Shown here: piece by piece, positions 10,530 to 21,536 of the stretch
Layout of the letters: each line of letters starts with the position of its first letter
How positions within the stretch are numbered: the stretch's first letter is position 1
Made by a program: the position numbers and the translations under genes
The notes under the pieces: generated by a model
Seen by the model: only the letters and a program-made list of their open reading frames with translations
What the model was told of the DNA's origin: nothing
Database searches by the model: none
Origin: Apiospora phragmitis
Lineage: Eukaryota; Ascomycota; Sordariomycetes; Amphisphaeriales; Apiosporaceae
Assembly: GCA_038363925.1 (NCBI GenBank)
Contig: JAQQWL010000003.1
Coordinates: forward strand, 1,798,001-1,862,000
Length of the DNA stretch: 64,000 nucleotides
Direction of reading: 5' to 3'

Positions 10530-12086
10530 TTACAGCTCCTCTCCAACTCGAAGCCCTGATCCGCCGACCCAGCCATCACGCTCGTAGTAGCGGAAGACCA
10601 AGTCATAATCCTCAAAGTCATGGACAATTCTGTCGATGCGACGGTAGCCTCGGATCTTCTCGAGACGCTTGTTTCGAGCAACACCTTTGGCTACGTCGTC
10701 TCCCTTGGCCTCGAACAGCGTAACACTGAAATGACCCGGCTTGAAGATCTCCACCACGTACTCAATAACCTCGGACGTCTCTCGGCCCTTTTGCCCCCCC
10801 GGGACGTTGGTCTCGAAAGATGCGTACGAGCACTGAGGCTCGGGGGTTACATGAACAGTGAAGTAGTGAGTAGACTTCTCGCCACCCTCACCGAGGTGAG
10901 GGGAGGGGATGACTCCATTGGCAGAGAAGCCACATGGATCAAACATGTAGGCATCAATGCGAGCGTCCGGGTACTTGTCCTTCGGATAGACGCCAGAGAG
11001 CCCGCAAGCATCCGAGACAACGGTACCAAGCACGTGACCCTCTGTAGCTTGGTTGATCTCAGCCAACTCAGACATGGGGGTGTGGGTACCGTTCCCGTCT
11101 GAGTTGCTGTCCAAGCTAGCGGCATCGAATGTCTCATCTGTGTGACTGACGGCTGTGCTGGTCGTTTTGAGCGTATCAACGCTGGCGGACAAGTCGCCCA
11201 GGCTTTCCTCGGCAACTTGCTGTGCCTCCTGAACCTGCTTAGGACACTCAGCGCGCGCGACCGCACTCACGCGATCCAAGTAAAACTGCTTAGCATTCTC
11301 AGGGTCGAGATCAGTCATTAGGATCTCGAGGGTCTCGTCGTTACTCTCGGGAGCGCCGTTGAAGGCCGTGGCCAGCCCAGTGGGAATCTTCCAGCCGCTG
11401 GGCAGGAAAGGCGGTTCCTGGTCGCTTTCGGGAGTACGAGGTGGCGAGTTGGTCTGCGGAGAGGTGATGTAGAGGTACCAGTGATCTCCATTCATCTTTC
11501 CCACCATGTACGCACTACCGTGCTCGAATGTCTCGTCCAGGAAATCGACCTCCTGCTTCCAGCTCCGGTGGGGGCTCGGCTGCTTCTCGGGGTAGAGGAA
11601 GTTCTTGCGACTGTAGAACACTCGGTAAGGGGTTGCCGCCACGTGCTCGTCCTCCACACTCTTCACATTGTGGAACGGGAAGCCAGCCTCGACTGCTGCA
11701 ATGCGAAGAAGGCTGTGCAAGCCTCGGAGCAATGTGGTGGTGCCGCAGGTCTTCAGAATTAGCTTGTGGGGGAAGACAAACATGCTGGACTCGGAGAGCA
11801 GGTAGGAATCGATATGCTCCGACTTGATGGTGGAGAGAACCTTGCAGTGGACCTCGTCCAGCATTGGCACCCAAATATCGGACGCCACGGCCTTCAGGCC
11901 GTCCGGCTTGACTCCATGGGGAAGAGCGTCCGCACTGGGTGCGAACCAGACTTCAAGAAGCTTCTCAGGCCCCTCGAAGGCGTTGGACGAGTCTAAATCT
12001 GCCGCGACTTCATGATTGATCGTCAACTGAGGTGTATCCTCAGACGGCGAGATGATTTGGTTGGTGGGTACTTCAAAGTCGACCAT
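10530..12086 (-). CDS. spe-2: S-adenosylmethionine decarboxylase proenzyme (spermidine synthesis)
   Basis: The pyruvoyl enzyme decarboxylates S-adenosylmethionine to give the aminopropyl donor for spermidine and spermine. The single exon encodes 518 residues from the ATG at 12086. Family blocks are LDSSNAFEGPEKLLEVWF near residue 31 and LLSESSMFVFPHKL near residue 96; the second contains the self-cleavage site Glu99-Ser100, whose serine becomes the pyruvoyl group. KTCGTTTLL, YRVFYSRKNFLYPEKQ, DPCGFSANG and HVTPEPQCSYASFE follow. The protein is longer than the ~400-residue yeast enzyme because of low-complexity inserts near residues 220-310. I chose the ATG 35 residues before EGPEKLL because it matches the family length; the frame stays open upstream to 12368, so a longer product cannot be excluded. 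The gene is intact. Confidence 0.93.
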   Translation of the reverse strand: MVDFEVPTNQIISPSEDTPQLTINHEVAADLDSSNAFEGPEKLLEVWFAPSADALPHGVKPDGLKAVASDIWVPMLDEVHCKVLSTIKSEHIDSYLLSESSMFVFPHKLILKTCGTTTLLRGLHSLLRIAAVEAGFPFHNVKSVEDEHVAATPYRVFYSRKNFLYPEKQPSPHRSWKQEVDFLDETFEHGSAYMVGKMNGDHWYLYITSPQTNSPPRTPESDQEPPFLPSGWKIPTGLATAFNGAPESNDETLEILMTDLDPENAKQFYLDRVSAVARAECPKQVQEAQQVAEESLGDLSASVDTLKTTSTAVSHTDETFDAASLDSNSDGNGTHTPMSELAEINQATEGHVLGTVVSDACGLSGVYPKDKYPDARIDAYMFDPCGFSANGVIPSPHLGEGGEKSTHYFTVHVTPEPQCSYASFETNVPGGQKGRETSEVIEYVVEIFKPGHFSVTLFEAKGDDVAKGVARNKRLEKIRGYRRIDRIVHDFEDYDLVFRYYERDGWVGGSGLRVGEEL

Positions 12087-14206
12087 CTCCGTACTGCGAC
12101 TGTGCAAGTCGTGAATATCCAAACACAACTCTTTTTTTCTTCTCCAGATTAGGACGGTCCTACTGCGAGGATCGATCGATCGAGACGGGCCGATGATGGA
12201 CTGAATGGGGTTGGCGGCGGATACTGCAGCGACCGCGGAGCACTGACTGCCACCCAAACGAACCTTGCGGTGTTCGTCTGAGAGAGTAGGCCCACAGGTG
12301 GGTGGGAGAGAGGTCAGATGCTGGCTACGCCAGCAGCAATGCAAGTATATAGCTTGGTAACGTCTCACGTAGGGACGTTAAGGAGGGCGGCCGCGAGGCG
12401 GGAGGAGGAAGACCTGTGATGAAGGAATTGTGACTTGTTGATATCTAAGCCTCGCTCGTGCAAGAAACCGATACCTGTGGTGGAGTATCGGGCCTGGCAG
12501 ACGAGGGTATCTGCAAAGATGGTGTGGTCGGGGTGGATAGTTGTTTGGTAAGAAAAACCGGAGAGGTGTGTGAAGAGGAACGGTGAAAACTGGGGTTATC
12601 GGGGCCTATGTGTCGAGTGTTAGTTAAGATAGTCGGGATGCCATGGCGCTTATTTATCTTTCACGTACTTTGCTGGCTTGGAGAGGAAGCGTAGCAGGTC
12701 CGCCGGGTTCATGGAAGAACTGATGGGATGGGATTACGACGACAGCAGGACAATGCGCCTGATTCGTAGAGTCAGGCCAGAGGTTCGGATCGTCTAGATC
12801 AAGCTTCCCGAGTGTTGAGTGAGAAACATGGACGGCCCAGATTCGTCAGAAGATGGAGCCAGCGTTTGGGAAAGCGGAAGCAGTTCACGAGAATCGGTCG
12901 TCGTGTCGTCGCGGTAGGGATTCGAGGTCCGTCGTCTGAAGGAGGAGTAACAAAAAAAGCTGAAGGGTCTTCTTGCTGAGAATAGAGTTTAGGCAAAGTA
13001 ATGCAACAGCAGTAGCGGTAAAAGTTGAATGGCTGAAAACCAAAGGGGCAGAGCTTCTTTGGATCTGTCCAAGCGGAAATAATTTATATCCTGTTCTGCG
13101 CGGGAACAGTGGGCAGAGGTTGAGTCGGTAAAAGTCAATCAAAGTTAAGCCGGGGAGCGAGAGGTTTTTCTTGATTCAGCACCTGCACGACTATGGCAGA
13201 ATTTTGTGCCTGGCCCAATCGAATCAGCAGCAGTAAATCAGCTTTTGGTGGTGGGTGTGGATGATCGTGCATGTGCGCAGCAGCCGTCAGTGGGTAGGTG
13301 GGCTGTAACTCCAGGTACTCTTGCGGTCCTTGCAGGCCTTGTAGTGACTCCGAGGCACTGCGGGGACGCCTTTCCCTCTCTGCCTCTCTGCTGAGCCGCC
13401 TCCAACCACGGAGGTCGGTCATGTCACCATGCAGATTTTAGGGTGGAGACTCGGTTTTTTTGTGTGTGTTCTTCTTGGCGCATGGACGATAACTGCCCCA
13501 GCGCTCACTCTGTCAGGTACGAATGGGTAAACAAATGCAGTCGATCTCCCAGTCTTGGCATCAATCACAACCTTGGAAATATTGGGCTGACAGCTATCAC
13601 CCAACCTTTGTTTCCCGTCGGCCTTATCTTTTGTTGGACTTGATATATTTGTATCTAACCTATATTAAACCACCACTAGACAGAGATGACTTGCCTGCTG
13701 CCGGCCACTTGCACGGCTGGGGATGGAGTGTACCTCATACCCAGCTTACACCGCTAGTGGAGTTTGGGCACCAACCAGAGGACAAGTAGAAAGAGTGAGC
13801 TTCCAACCATGCTCAATACCCGACATGTGCTACGTATTGCTTTGGATCCCCCAGCTGCGCTCCGTGTTGGTTGCATCGGATCTGTTTTCTTTGCTTCCAA
13901 AACAGAGAGTGTGCAACGGCAGCAAGAACCCTCGAGCCTCTCCAAGGGCCTAGGTTAGGCTATGTGCGTGATCTGCATCTCGCCAGAACCTCATGTTAAG
14001 TCATGACAGATAGAGTTAACACCACGGTTCCAGCCCACGCTCTTGCAAACAGCTATTGTCGTGTCTTGCAGATTATTGTCATCGTGGGCTGGCACATAAC
14101 CTCACCAGTCGTCATTTGCTTGAATAACATATGTCGCATCGAATGCATGGGCAGCCCCGGTATGTTGTGCTGTTGGGTTGAAACCGAGACTTGACTCGGC
14201 TTGGCT
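12087..14206. other. long leader/promoter region of SAMDC and spacer to CFD1
   Basis: The first 280 bases upstream of the decarboxylase start remain open in its frame, but the residues look non-conserved and are more likely 5' leader. SAMDC mRNAs in other eukaryotes often have long regulated leaders; I did not identify a specific regulatory upstream ORF. Bases 12650-14200 contain only short unrelated open frames, no repeat and no RNA gene that I can recognise. Confidence 0.4.
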
Positions 14207-15188
14207 TCATCCGGTAGCTGCCACAATATCCCGTGTGATTTGATTGAATAGGGGTTCCAGTGAGCAACCTCGATACTTGTCCGCCAGTAACGCTGCGTCT
14301 TTCCTTGTTGTTGTTTGCGCCGCCTGCTCTGCTGAGGTACTGGCCCCTGATATGTCCTTGCCATTCACTATGGTTCCCGCGGGGTAGACTGGTTGCGCTC
14401 CAGTCTCGATCAACATGACAAATTGTGGATCGATGGGCACAGCACCCAGAAAGCGCACGTTGAATTCCTGCGCCATCACCTCACCACCGCCTTTGCTGAA
14501 GATGTTAGTGCACTCAGCGCAGTTAGGGCAAACGAACCCGGCCATGTTCTCGATTACGCCAATGATAGGTATGCCCGTCTTGGAGCAAAAGTTGAGTTCT
14601 CTTCGAACGTCCGCCGTAGCTACTGCCTGGGGCGTGGTCACCACCACCGCCCCCGCGACCTGGCCGGGGCGCGCATCCTTCAAGAGGGGTTTCAGCTAGA
14701 GTGATGTGTTCGTCTGAAGTCCCGGGAGGCGTATCGATCAGGAGGTAGTCCAGCTCGCCCCATAGCACGTCGGACAAGAACTGGCGGACCATGGCGATCT
14801 TCTTGGGGCCGCGCCAGACCACGGCGTCGCCGCGACCGCGCAAGAGGAAGCCCAGGCTCATGCATCGTAGTTCGCCAACGCCCGCCTCGACATTTGCTTC
14901 GTGGACCGTCACCGGCAGCCAACCACCGGGGGCTTGTGTGACCTTTGCTTCTTCAATATTGAACATGCGTGGCATGGAAGGTCCGGTCAAGTCGACATCG
15001 AGAACACCGACAGAGTGGCCGGCGAGAGAGAGGGAGAGGGCGAGTTGTGTCGTGACGGACGATTTGCCGACGCCGCCTTTCCCGGACAATACCTGCCATG
15101 GATCACATTAGTCGAAGTTCACCATTTTCAGTTGAATCCAACCTAATACTACTACGAGAATGATATGCTTGACCTTGGTCAGAGACAT
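14207..15188 (-). CDS. cfd1: cytosolic Fe-S cluster assembly ATPase CFD1 (Mrp/NBP35 family), with a one-base frame break
   Basis: CFD1 pairs with NBP35 as the scaffold of cytosolic Fe-S assembly. Exon 1 (15156-15188) encodes [12 protein letters not shown] 63-nt intron follows, with GTAGTA..GGCAG and a CTAAT branch. Exon 2 (14207-15092) starts [20 protein letters not shown], which contains the deviant Walker A motif. Then come [30 protein letters not shown] (Walker B and switch region), [20 protein letters not shown] and the C-terminal cluster ligands in [13 protein letters not shown]. Near 14683-14700 the frame slips between TLAETPL and [11 protein letters not shown]. Deleting one base restores it and gives 305 residues. 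CFD1 is essential in yeast, so an assembly indel is more likely than a dead gene. Assignment to CFD1 and not NBP35 rests on the absence of the N-terminal four-cysteine extension. Confidence 0.87.
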
Positions 15189-16392
15189 CTCCGGCTTTCT
15201 GGTGACTTGTCGCGCTTGGGCAGTTGTAGAAGCGGGTTGAGTTGGGTAATTGATTAGGACGACACGGCAATAACCATCACTTTCTTCCAACGATTTTAAT
15301 AGAAGTTTGAGTACTGCGAAGTAGGTGCGTGCCCAACTGCAAATCTATGTAGAGTCATAAAAGTTTCTTTAGTTATTTGCGCAAGGCCAGCGATTATCGG
15401 CGACGATATTCTGTCTGCATTTATCAGCAGCAGCTGCATTCGGCTACTGTATCTCGATAAAAGCTGTCTGCCCCTCCATATCCCAGAGAAACCCCCACCA
15501 ACGGCCTGAGAGAAATGATGCAATGCGAGATTGGGTGCGAGAGAGACCCATGCTTATCGGCAATGTCTTACCGTAGCAGGCTAGGCTGGTTCAAATAAAC
15601 CATTGAACTACAGTACAGGATTCTGCCAACGTTGAGATACGGAATAACGCCCCTTAGACCGTCCAATACACGTCTAAATCGAAATCAACGTTGACAGATA
15701 CATCAACGCTTCGGATTTTCAACAGCTATTCCACCGTTGATTCCATACCGAATACACGTCAATAGGTTCGCCGGGCGTTTATTTCAGTGAATAGTTGTAC
15801 TACGGTTGGTCTGAGCGTTGATTAGATCCAGCCTTTTCTGCTACGGTAGCCACGGCGTCTTAGCCACTAGCGATGGCGGCACATAGACCACAGAAGCCTA
15901 AGTACCTCCAAGCCACACAGCAGACAGCAGAGACGACCAGCAACTGTGCAGCACAATTATGCAAATCTTGGCGCCTGGGCTGAAGTAACCACACTCCACC
16001 CGCCCGCCGGCATCCTCGGCCATGGCAGCATGGGTGCGATTCTGCAGACAGGTACCTACCCCTGAGCAATGCTGAGCAATGCGCATTCCTGTTTGAATCG
16101 TGCTCCTGTAGGTACAACGACCATCGGGCTCGACAATCGGAGGGTACTTCTGTTCCGAGCGCTGTCCCCGTCTCACAGGCCTAGCTACTTGTCAGGAGTG
16201 GCCAGCCACCAGCCTGCCAGCGTGGAACCTCCCCATCCATAATCCATACTTTGTTATTATTAACCTACCATGCTTGCTGTTGTCATCTTTGATTCGTGTA
16301 CTTCCCACTTATGATGGATCGCGACTCTCGGCTTATGATAACCTTTAATTGTTGTCGCGAGTCAACATGACCATTGTCTTCCACTCCCCAAT
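15189..16392. other. divergent intergenic region with short imperfect repeats
   Basis: This is the shared upstream region of CFD1 (-) and the DPW-motif gene (+). Between about 15625 and 15830 the motifs 'caacgttga' and 'aatacacgtc' each recur within 200 bases, suggesting a decayed small repeat. The minus-strand open frames at 15860-16176 have no family features. No clear promoter element could be assigned. Confidence 0.4.
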
Positions 16393-18846
16393 ATGGACGA
16401 TCCATGGGGCTCGCCGTGGGCAAGCACAGATGCTGCTCCTCCCAACAACGTTCTACTCAACCCGCCTCCGAAAGCCTTCTTTGGAGGCACAAGTTTGACA
16501 CACTCGCCCTCGCCAGGCCCATCGCCATGGGCTGACGACGAGACCTTCGGCGGTTGGACGGGAAAGTCGGAACACGACCTATTAGACGCCTCTCCGTGGG
16601 CCACGGCTGGTCGAGACTCGCCCTTGCGCACGCCGCATTTGAAAACGAAATCCTCCTCCATCTTCGAAAAGGAGAGTAATGGTTCTTGGCCAGGCTCGCC
16701 CGGGCTGAACCCTCCACCACGGTCTCGCGCTTCCTCCGTTTTCCGCCCGCCTCCCTCTCCCGACCCTTGGGCTGCCGATTCGCCGTGGCTCGATGCAACA
16801 CCTAGACAACCGCCGCCCAGCGCCGACGCGACTGGCAACAAAAGTCTCAGACCCGAAGATGCTCCTTCTCCCAGACCGGGTCCTTCCCCGATAGTACTAT
16901 CCCCATCTAAACTGCCTGAAGAAGACGAGGGCGATGGAAACGCCGGACCTCACGATAGCCTGTCCAGGCCCTCTTCGACTTTTTCTACTGAGGACAACGG
17001 CCGTGCTCCGGAACGCCAGGATTCACCCATCACCTCGATTGACGAGGACGCCAGTCTGAGGCCACAACAGCCGAGCACGAGAAAGGTGACGGGAAAGATT
17101 GCCGTTCTAGTAGACAAGTTCGATGGTCTTGCAAGAGCAGCGTCGGAAGAACCAATTGAACTCCAGAGGCCAACCTCGTCTAGAAATCAGAGCAAGGAAA
17201 TATCACGCGAGACCCTGCAGCCCACTGCTGGTGATGAGCTCAAGACGGATTCAGCTGAGGCCTCGGTGGCCTTTGACGACGCAAGGGAGGCTGTAGTGGA
17301 TAACGAGCAATTGAATGGTTCCACTGCTGTTTCTGCCAGCCCGGATGGCAAAAGGGATGGCTTCGAGGAGTCTAGCACCGTTGCCCACTCCGAGACTCGA
17401 CGATCCGCATCTGTCCCCGTCCAAGAACTGATAGAGAAGTTCGGTCCTATCAGCTTCAACGTCGATTTGGATGGCCTTCAGACAATATTCCCCGACATCC
17501 CTGACGACGCCAGCAACGGTGCTAATGGGGACGGCGAGCTGCCGGACCGTATCATATCTGACAGTTTCACCAATCTCGAACAGCGACGAATCTGGTACCG
17601 TATTTCCAGATATGGGTCTATAAGGAAACACGACTCAGGCGATGACGAGAATTACCTCGGGATTCAATGGGCTACGTCGAAAGTTCATGAAGAGACAGTC
17701 AAGGTTGTCCGAAGATGGAAGGAAGAGGATTCGATCTCTGGACGGCCGACGTTTGGTCTAGGCAAGCGAACGAGTGGCTTCAACTGGGATTTGGGCTCCG
17801 CACCCATCGATATGGACAAGATATTCGCTCGGAAGCCGCGAGCCTCCACAAAGAGCAGCATCCCTACGGTTGCATTGCGCAGCTCTGTTGAACTACCCAA
17901 TGGTCGAACCGTTAGGGCTTCAACACTACCTCACAGCTCCCTGACTGGCCCGCGTGTTGGAGCCAAAGCTTTTGGTTGGAGCTCCGCTACTCCCGAGCCG
18001 TCGTCGCCGGCGTTACCGTTGGGGACAGAAACAACAGCGTCTCCAAACCCAGATTCAGCCCGGAATTCACTCTCCTTGCCCCCTACTCCAGCAGTTGCCA
18101 CGGCAGTTGCTTCAAAACCAGTACCCCAGAACCGTTACCCCCAATCCAGCACATCAGCACATCTAGAGATGAGGTGGACGAGGGTGATGACGATGACGAT
18201 GAATGGGGTGAAATGGTTGCCTCGCCCACTTTTGCCAAAGGACTTAGTCTCAGCAATGGTTTCCCCGATATTGGAAACCCGGAGCCTTGCAGCTCGAAGC
18301 TAGATACGACCCTCCCCGAAGACTTGGAGCAGATGCCCTTCCAGCAGCACACACCTGAGGAGATATCTATCAATACCAGCAATCCCGAGGACACATCAAA
18401 TGCTCCGGCTTCTGAACAGGTCGCAGAGTCTACTAGCCTGTTCTCGTCAGACACAAGTAATTCCCAGTTTACAGCGGATATCCTGGCATTTGAGCCAGTG
18501 GCCGAGTCTACGAGCTTGTTCTCAGCAGAGAGTGAAAGCCAGGGGGGGACATGAATCCAAGGATCAGGCTACCGATCCATGGGCCTTTGCAGATTTCTCT
18601 TGCTTCGAGACTCCGGCTCCCCAACCTATACAAGAACAGCAAGCAGAGGCGCCCATTGCAGACAAATCGACTGGACCCCCGGTTCAGGTAGCGAACAAGC
18701 TCCAGACAATCCCGGAGATGCCAACCCCAGCAACGGTCATTCTTGGCCCAGTCCAATCCTCGAAAAAAGAGGAGCAGGAGGGAATGAGCCAAGCCGTCGA
18801 AGATATTATTCGAAACCTCCCCGATCTATCCTACATGCTTCGGTAA
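16393..18846 (+). CDS. fungal DPW-motif protein of unknown function, with two compensating frame breaks
   Basis: The protein starts MDDPWGSPWASTDAAPP. Tryptophan motifs of the DPW/SPW type (PSPWADDETFGGW, DASPWA, PDPWAADSPW) fill the first 150 residues, and ATDPWAFADFS comes near the end. Such motifs bind trafficking adaptors in other proteins. A conserved core lies at residues 350-480 (SFNVDLDGLQTIFPDIP, LEQRRIWYRISRYGS, GIQWATSKVHEETVKVV). The C-terminus reads VEDIIRNLPDLSYMLR. The frame moves back one base between 18120 and 18165, before DEVDEGDDDDDEWGEMVASP. It moves forward one base in the G7 run at 18542-18548, where the next frame reads HESKDQATDPWAF. With both breaks corrected the gene is 817 residues. 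I know it as a conserved fungal protein without established function. Confidence 0.72.
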
Positions 18847-19210
18847 TTAAAAGAGAGAGAGGAATGCCTTTATTTGGGGCGACATATTACTATACATTAT
18901 GTGCTTATTTCTACGACATCTGTTCGGTTGCATATATCATCTAATTCTAGACAGCTGTCGTTGGGTCAGAACGGGGTTGTGTGTATTTTTACGATTTACC
19001 GACGAATGTGTGGGATGATATCAAGCATAGGAGCCGGCGTTTGGTTGGATAAATTCATGGATTATCATGTAGCATTTGGGCAAGTAAAAGGAATCTAGCA
19101 AACGAGGGTCCTCACGAATAAAAATACACCGTTCATGCTTAACGAAAACCCGGATGAGTCACGGGGTGTTCAAGATTGGCCAATCCAACATCAACCCTTG
19201 GCTTCCACTA
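18847..19210. other. intergenic region between convergent genes
   Basis: Contains the 3' flanks of the DPW-motif gene and of the monooxygenase. It is moderately AT-rich without a repeat or a coding frame of interest. Confidence 0.5.
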
Positions 19211-21101
19211 CTAGATATGGCATTTCCTCTGCTGCTCGTTCAACAGAGCAGACGACTGGAAGAAGCCATGGGGCAGTTCAAAGTCCGGATCGCGCCGTCG
19301 CATGATGGCAACCGCTTCTTGCACCACATCGTATCCAAAGTTGAAGTCGCCGAATTCATCGGCGCTCTCTACAACACACCAAACAGCAGTCAGCTTCAAC
19401 TACTTACTCAGAAACAGCTACAATAAGGAATGGGTAGATGGATGCATAGCCACAAAAATGTATCTGTGCCAGCCATCATCGATCGATCAGCTTACTGGGT
19501 ATGTCCTGAATGGGGAGGAACTTGGATGCCGCCTCCCGCACGCGCTCGGCCTCGTCCTGGCCCGCGTTGGACAGGATCTGCATGGCGCTGCAGCGGTTCC
19601 GCCGCAGCGACTCGAAGAGCGCGAGGCGCGAGGCGACGTCTTCGGGGTTCGTCGTCGCGCCGGATAGGAGGGATTCCCAGGGCCACGCCGTCTTCGATGC
19701 TTTGGGCTCCGCCTTGGCCTTGATCTGTTGTTATTATGACGGGGGTACTTATTAGTCTTGGGTACTTTGGAGAGCCATGTTTTTCTTCGTCTCTCGCGTC
19801 CCATATGTGGTTGATGTGAGAGTAGGCTTGACTTACGGGGCAGCATGGGATGGGCAGCGTCGCCAATTAGGATCAGTGATGCTTTTCTCCATGTGGGAAG
19901 GGGTGGGCGGTAGAGTAGCGCCCATTGTTTGACTGTCGTGGCTTTGCTAAATACCATTCGTTGGCTTCATGTTGGGCTGTTTGGGGGATTATGATATACC
20001 TCATGATGGCCTTGAGATAGGGGTGGAAATCATCATATCGCCTCAACAGTTCTGACGTATCTACAGAGGCATGCCAGTCTGGTCGCTGTTAGGTTAGATA
20101 TATACGAAAACGGCGCCAAAGCAGAGAGGCGATTTCTTATTGAGATTGCTCTCCAGCTTACCCTCAGGGTTCTTGGCGACTTCGTCGCTATTGTGGAACA
20201 TAGCCACAAAGTTATGTTCTTCGTTACTGTTTAGAAAGCAAGTTAAGATACGACAAGACAGGCAGACTTGGTCAGCCGCGCGAATACAGGAAGGGAGAAT
20301 ACTAACTTCCGACATGGATACGATATGAGCCGTTTGTCATGGCTCACGAAGAACTTCATCCGCCCATCATCCCCATCAAGCCAACCTCTGGTCGCCGGGT
20401 CGGACGCGATGTCGGCCGCGGGTATGAGGAACCGGTAGCAGAAATTGTAGTCCTTCTGGGGCAGAGGGGGGTTGTCATGGCCAAGGACTGTCTTGGCTGC
20501 GTTTGTGTGTATCCCATCGGCAGCTATCACCAGATCGCCCGATATTATCTGGCCACCAGCCAGTCTGATAGAGGAAGACTCCGGCAACTTACCCCGATTA
20601 TGTTAGCATCTTTGAACGGGGCTCGACCTTGACGGGATCATGAGCATGAACGTGCAAACCCACAAATTCAACGACCTCGGAGTTCAGATGGATCTGAACC
20701 GGCGCACCACCACCATTCATAGTCTCCTCCTGCATCGCCAACCTCCGCAGCTCCTCGTGCAGGTCGACCCGATGCGCAAAGAACCAAGGCGCGCCGTATC
20801 TGCCCTCCACCGACGCGTGGCTGACCTCGTGGAACCGCTCGAGCGTGGCCCCGTCGGCGCGGTAGCTCCGCCGCACCGCCACGAACCCCGACCGGACGGG
20901 GTCGAGGCCCCAGCCCAGCAGCGGGCGCGACGCGTTGGGCGGCAGGTGGATCGCGGCGCCGACCTCGTGGGCGAACGCGGAGCGCTCGTACACGTGCACC
21001 TCGAAGAAGTTGTCGTCGTCGGGGCCCGCGGCGCGGCGCAGCGCGATGGCGGCCGAGAGGCCGGCGATGCCGCCGCCGACGATGACGACTTTCAGACCCA
21101 T
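19211..21101 (-). CDS. FAD-dependent monooxygenase, salicylate-hydroxylase-like (group A), seven exons, one frame break
   Basis: Exons, minus strand: 20634-21101, 20307-20578, 20162-20226, 20000-20078, 19837-19946, 19496-19724 and 19211-19368. Phase agrees at every junction. Motifs in order: the N-terminal dinucleotide-binding site [20 protein letters not shown], the 'DG' motif [17 protein letters not shown], and the FAD-binding 'GD' motif [19 protein letters not shown] with [11 protein letters not shown]. The C-terminal exon ends [12 protein letters not shown]. Such enzymes use NAD(P)H and oxygen to hydroxylate aromatic acids; the substrate cannot be read from sequence. In exon 6 the frame breaks near 19670-19675 between GVALG and [12 protein letters not shown]. 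One extra base in a three-base run accounts for it exactly, since the exon length then fits both neighbours. An MFS transporter gene lies 435 bases upstream on the same strand, suggesting a functional pair. Confidence 0.85.
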
Positions 21102-21536
21102 GATGGATGATTGACGGGACTGCCGGGTACTTCGTGGTCGGTTCCAAATGTAAGTCAATATCCTTAAGCTGGGTGGGTGGGATTTTAGCCCCCCCTGATG
21201 TGACGCTGGCAAAGTAGCCGATGCGAACGAATCACCAACGCGTGATTTCCATTGGCTGAGACATGAGAAGCAAATATATTGCAGGAAAATGGGGTACATG
21301 CCGAGGTCGTTTGAGTTGACGTGGGTGCTGTTAACTCGGACTTGCGCCATCTGGTGTCCGGTCATAGCGAGGTTTGGCCTGACCTTATGTAAACGGGTTT
21401 AGTCAACGCATATTATTGGTGGCAAATCCAAACGATGGCATATGAAGCTAAGGCATCTCAGTTCATACCCAAGAAGTAATTATCATTATTATTATTAGAA
21501 AGACCGCCTCTCTGTCTGAACACAGCTCTACCCGGT

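Noticed and set aside
18124..18152. 29-nt GT..AG excision to repair the first frame break in the DPW gene
   Set aside because: Too short for a fungal intron and without a branch site; a one-base indel is simpler given the many similar breaks.
19487..21147. Long plus- and minus-strand arginine/alanine-rich frames over the FAD monooxygenase (for example 20640-21110)
   Set aside because: Shadow frames of the GC-rich coding strand; composition without motifs.
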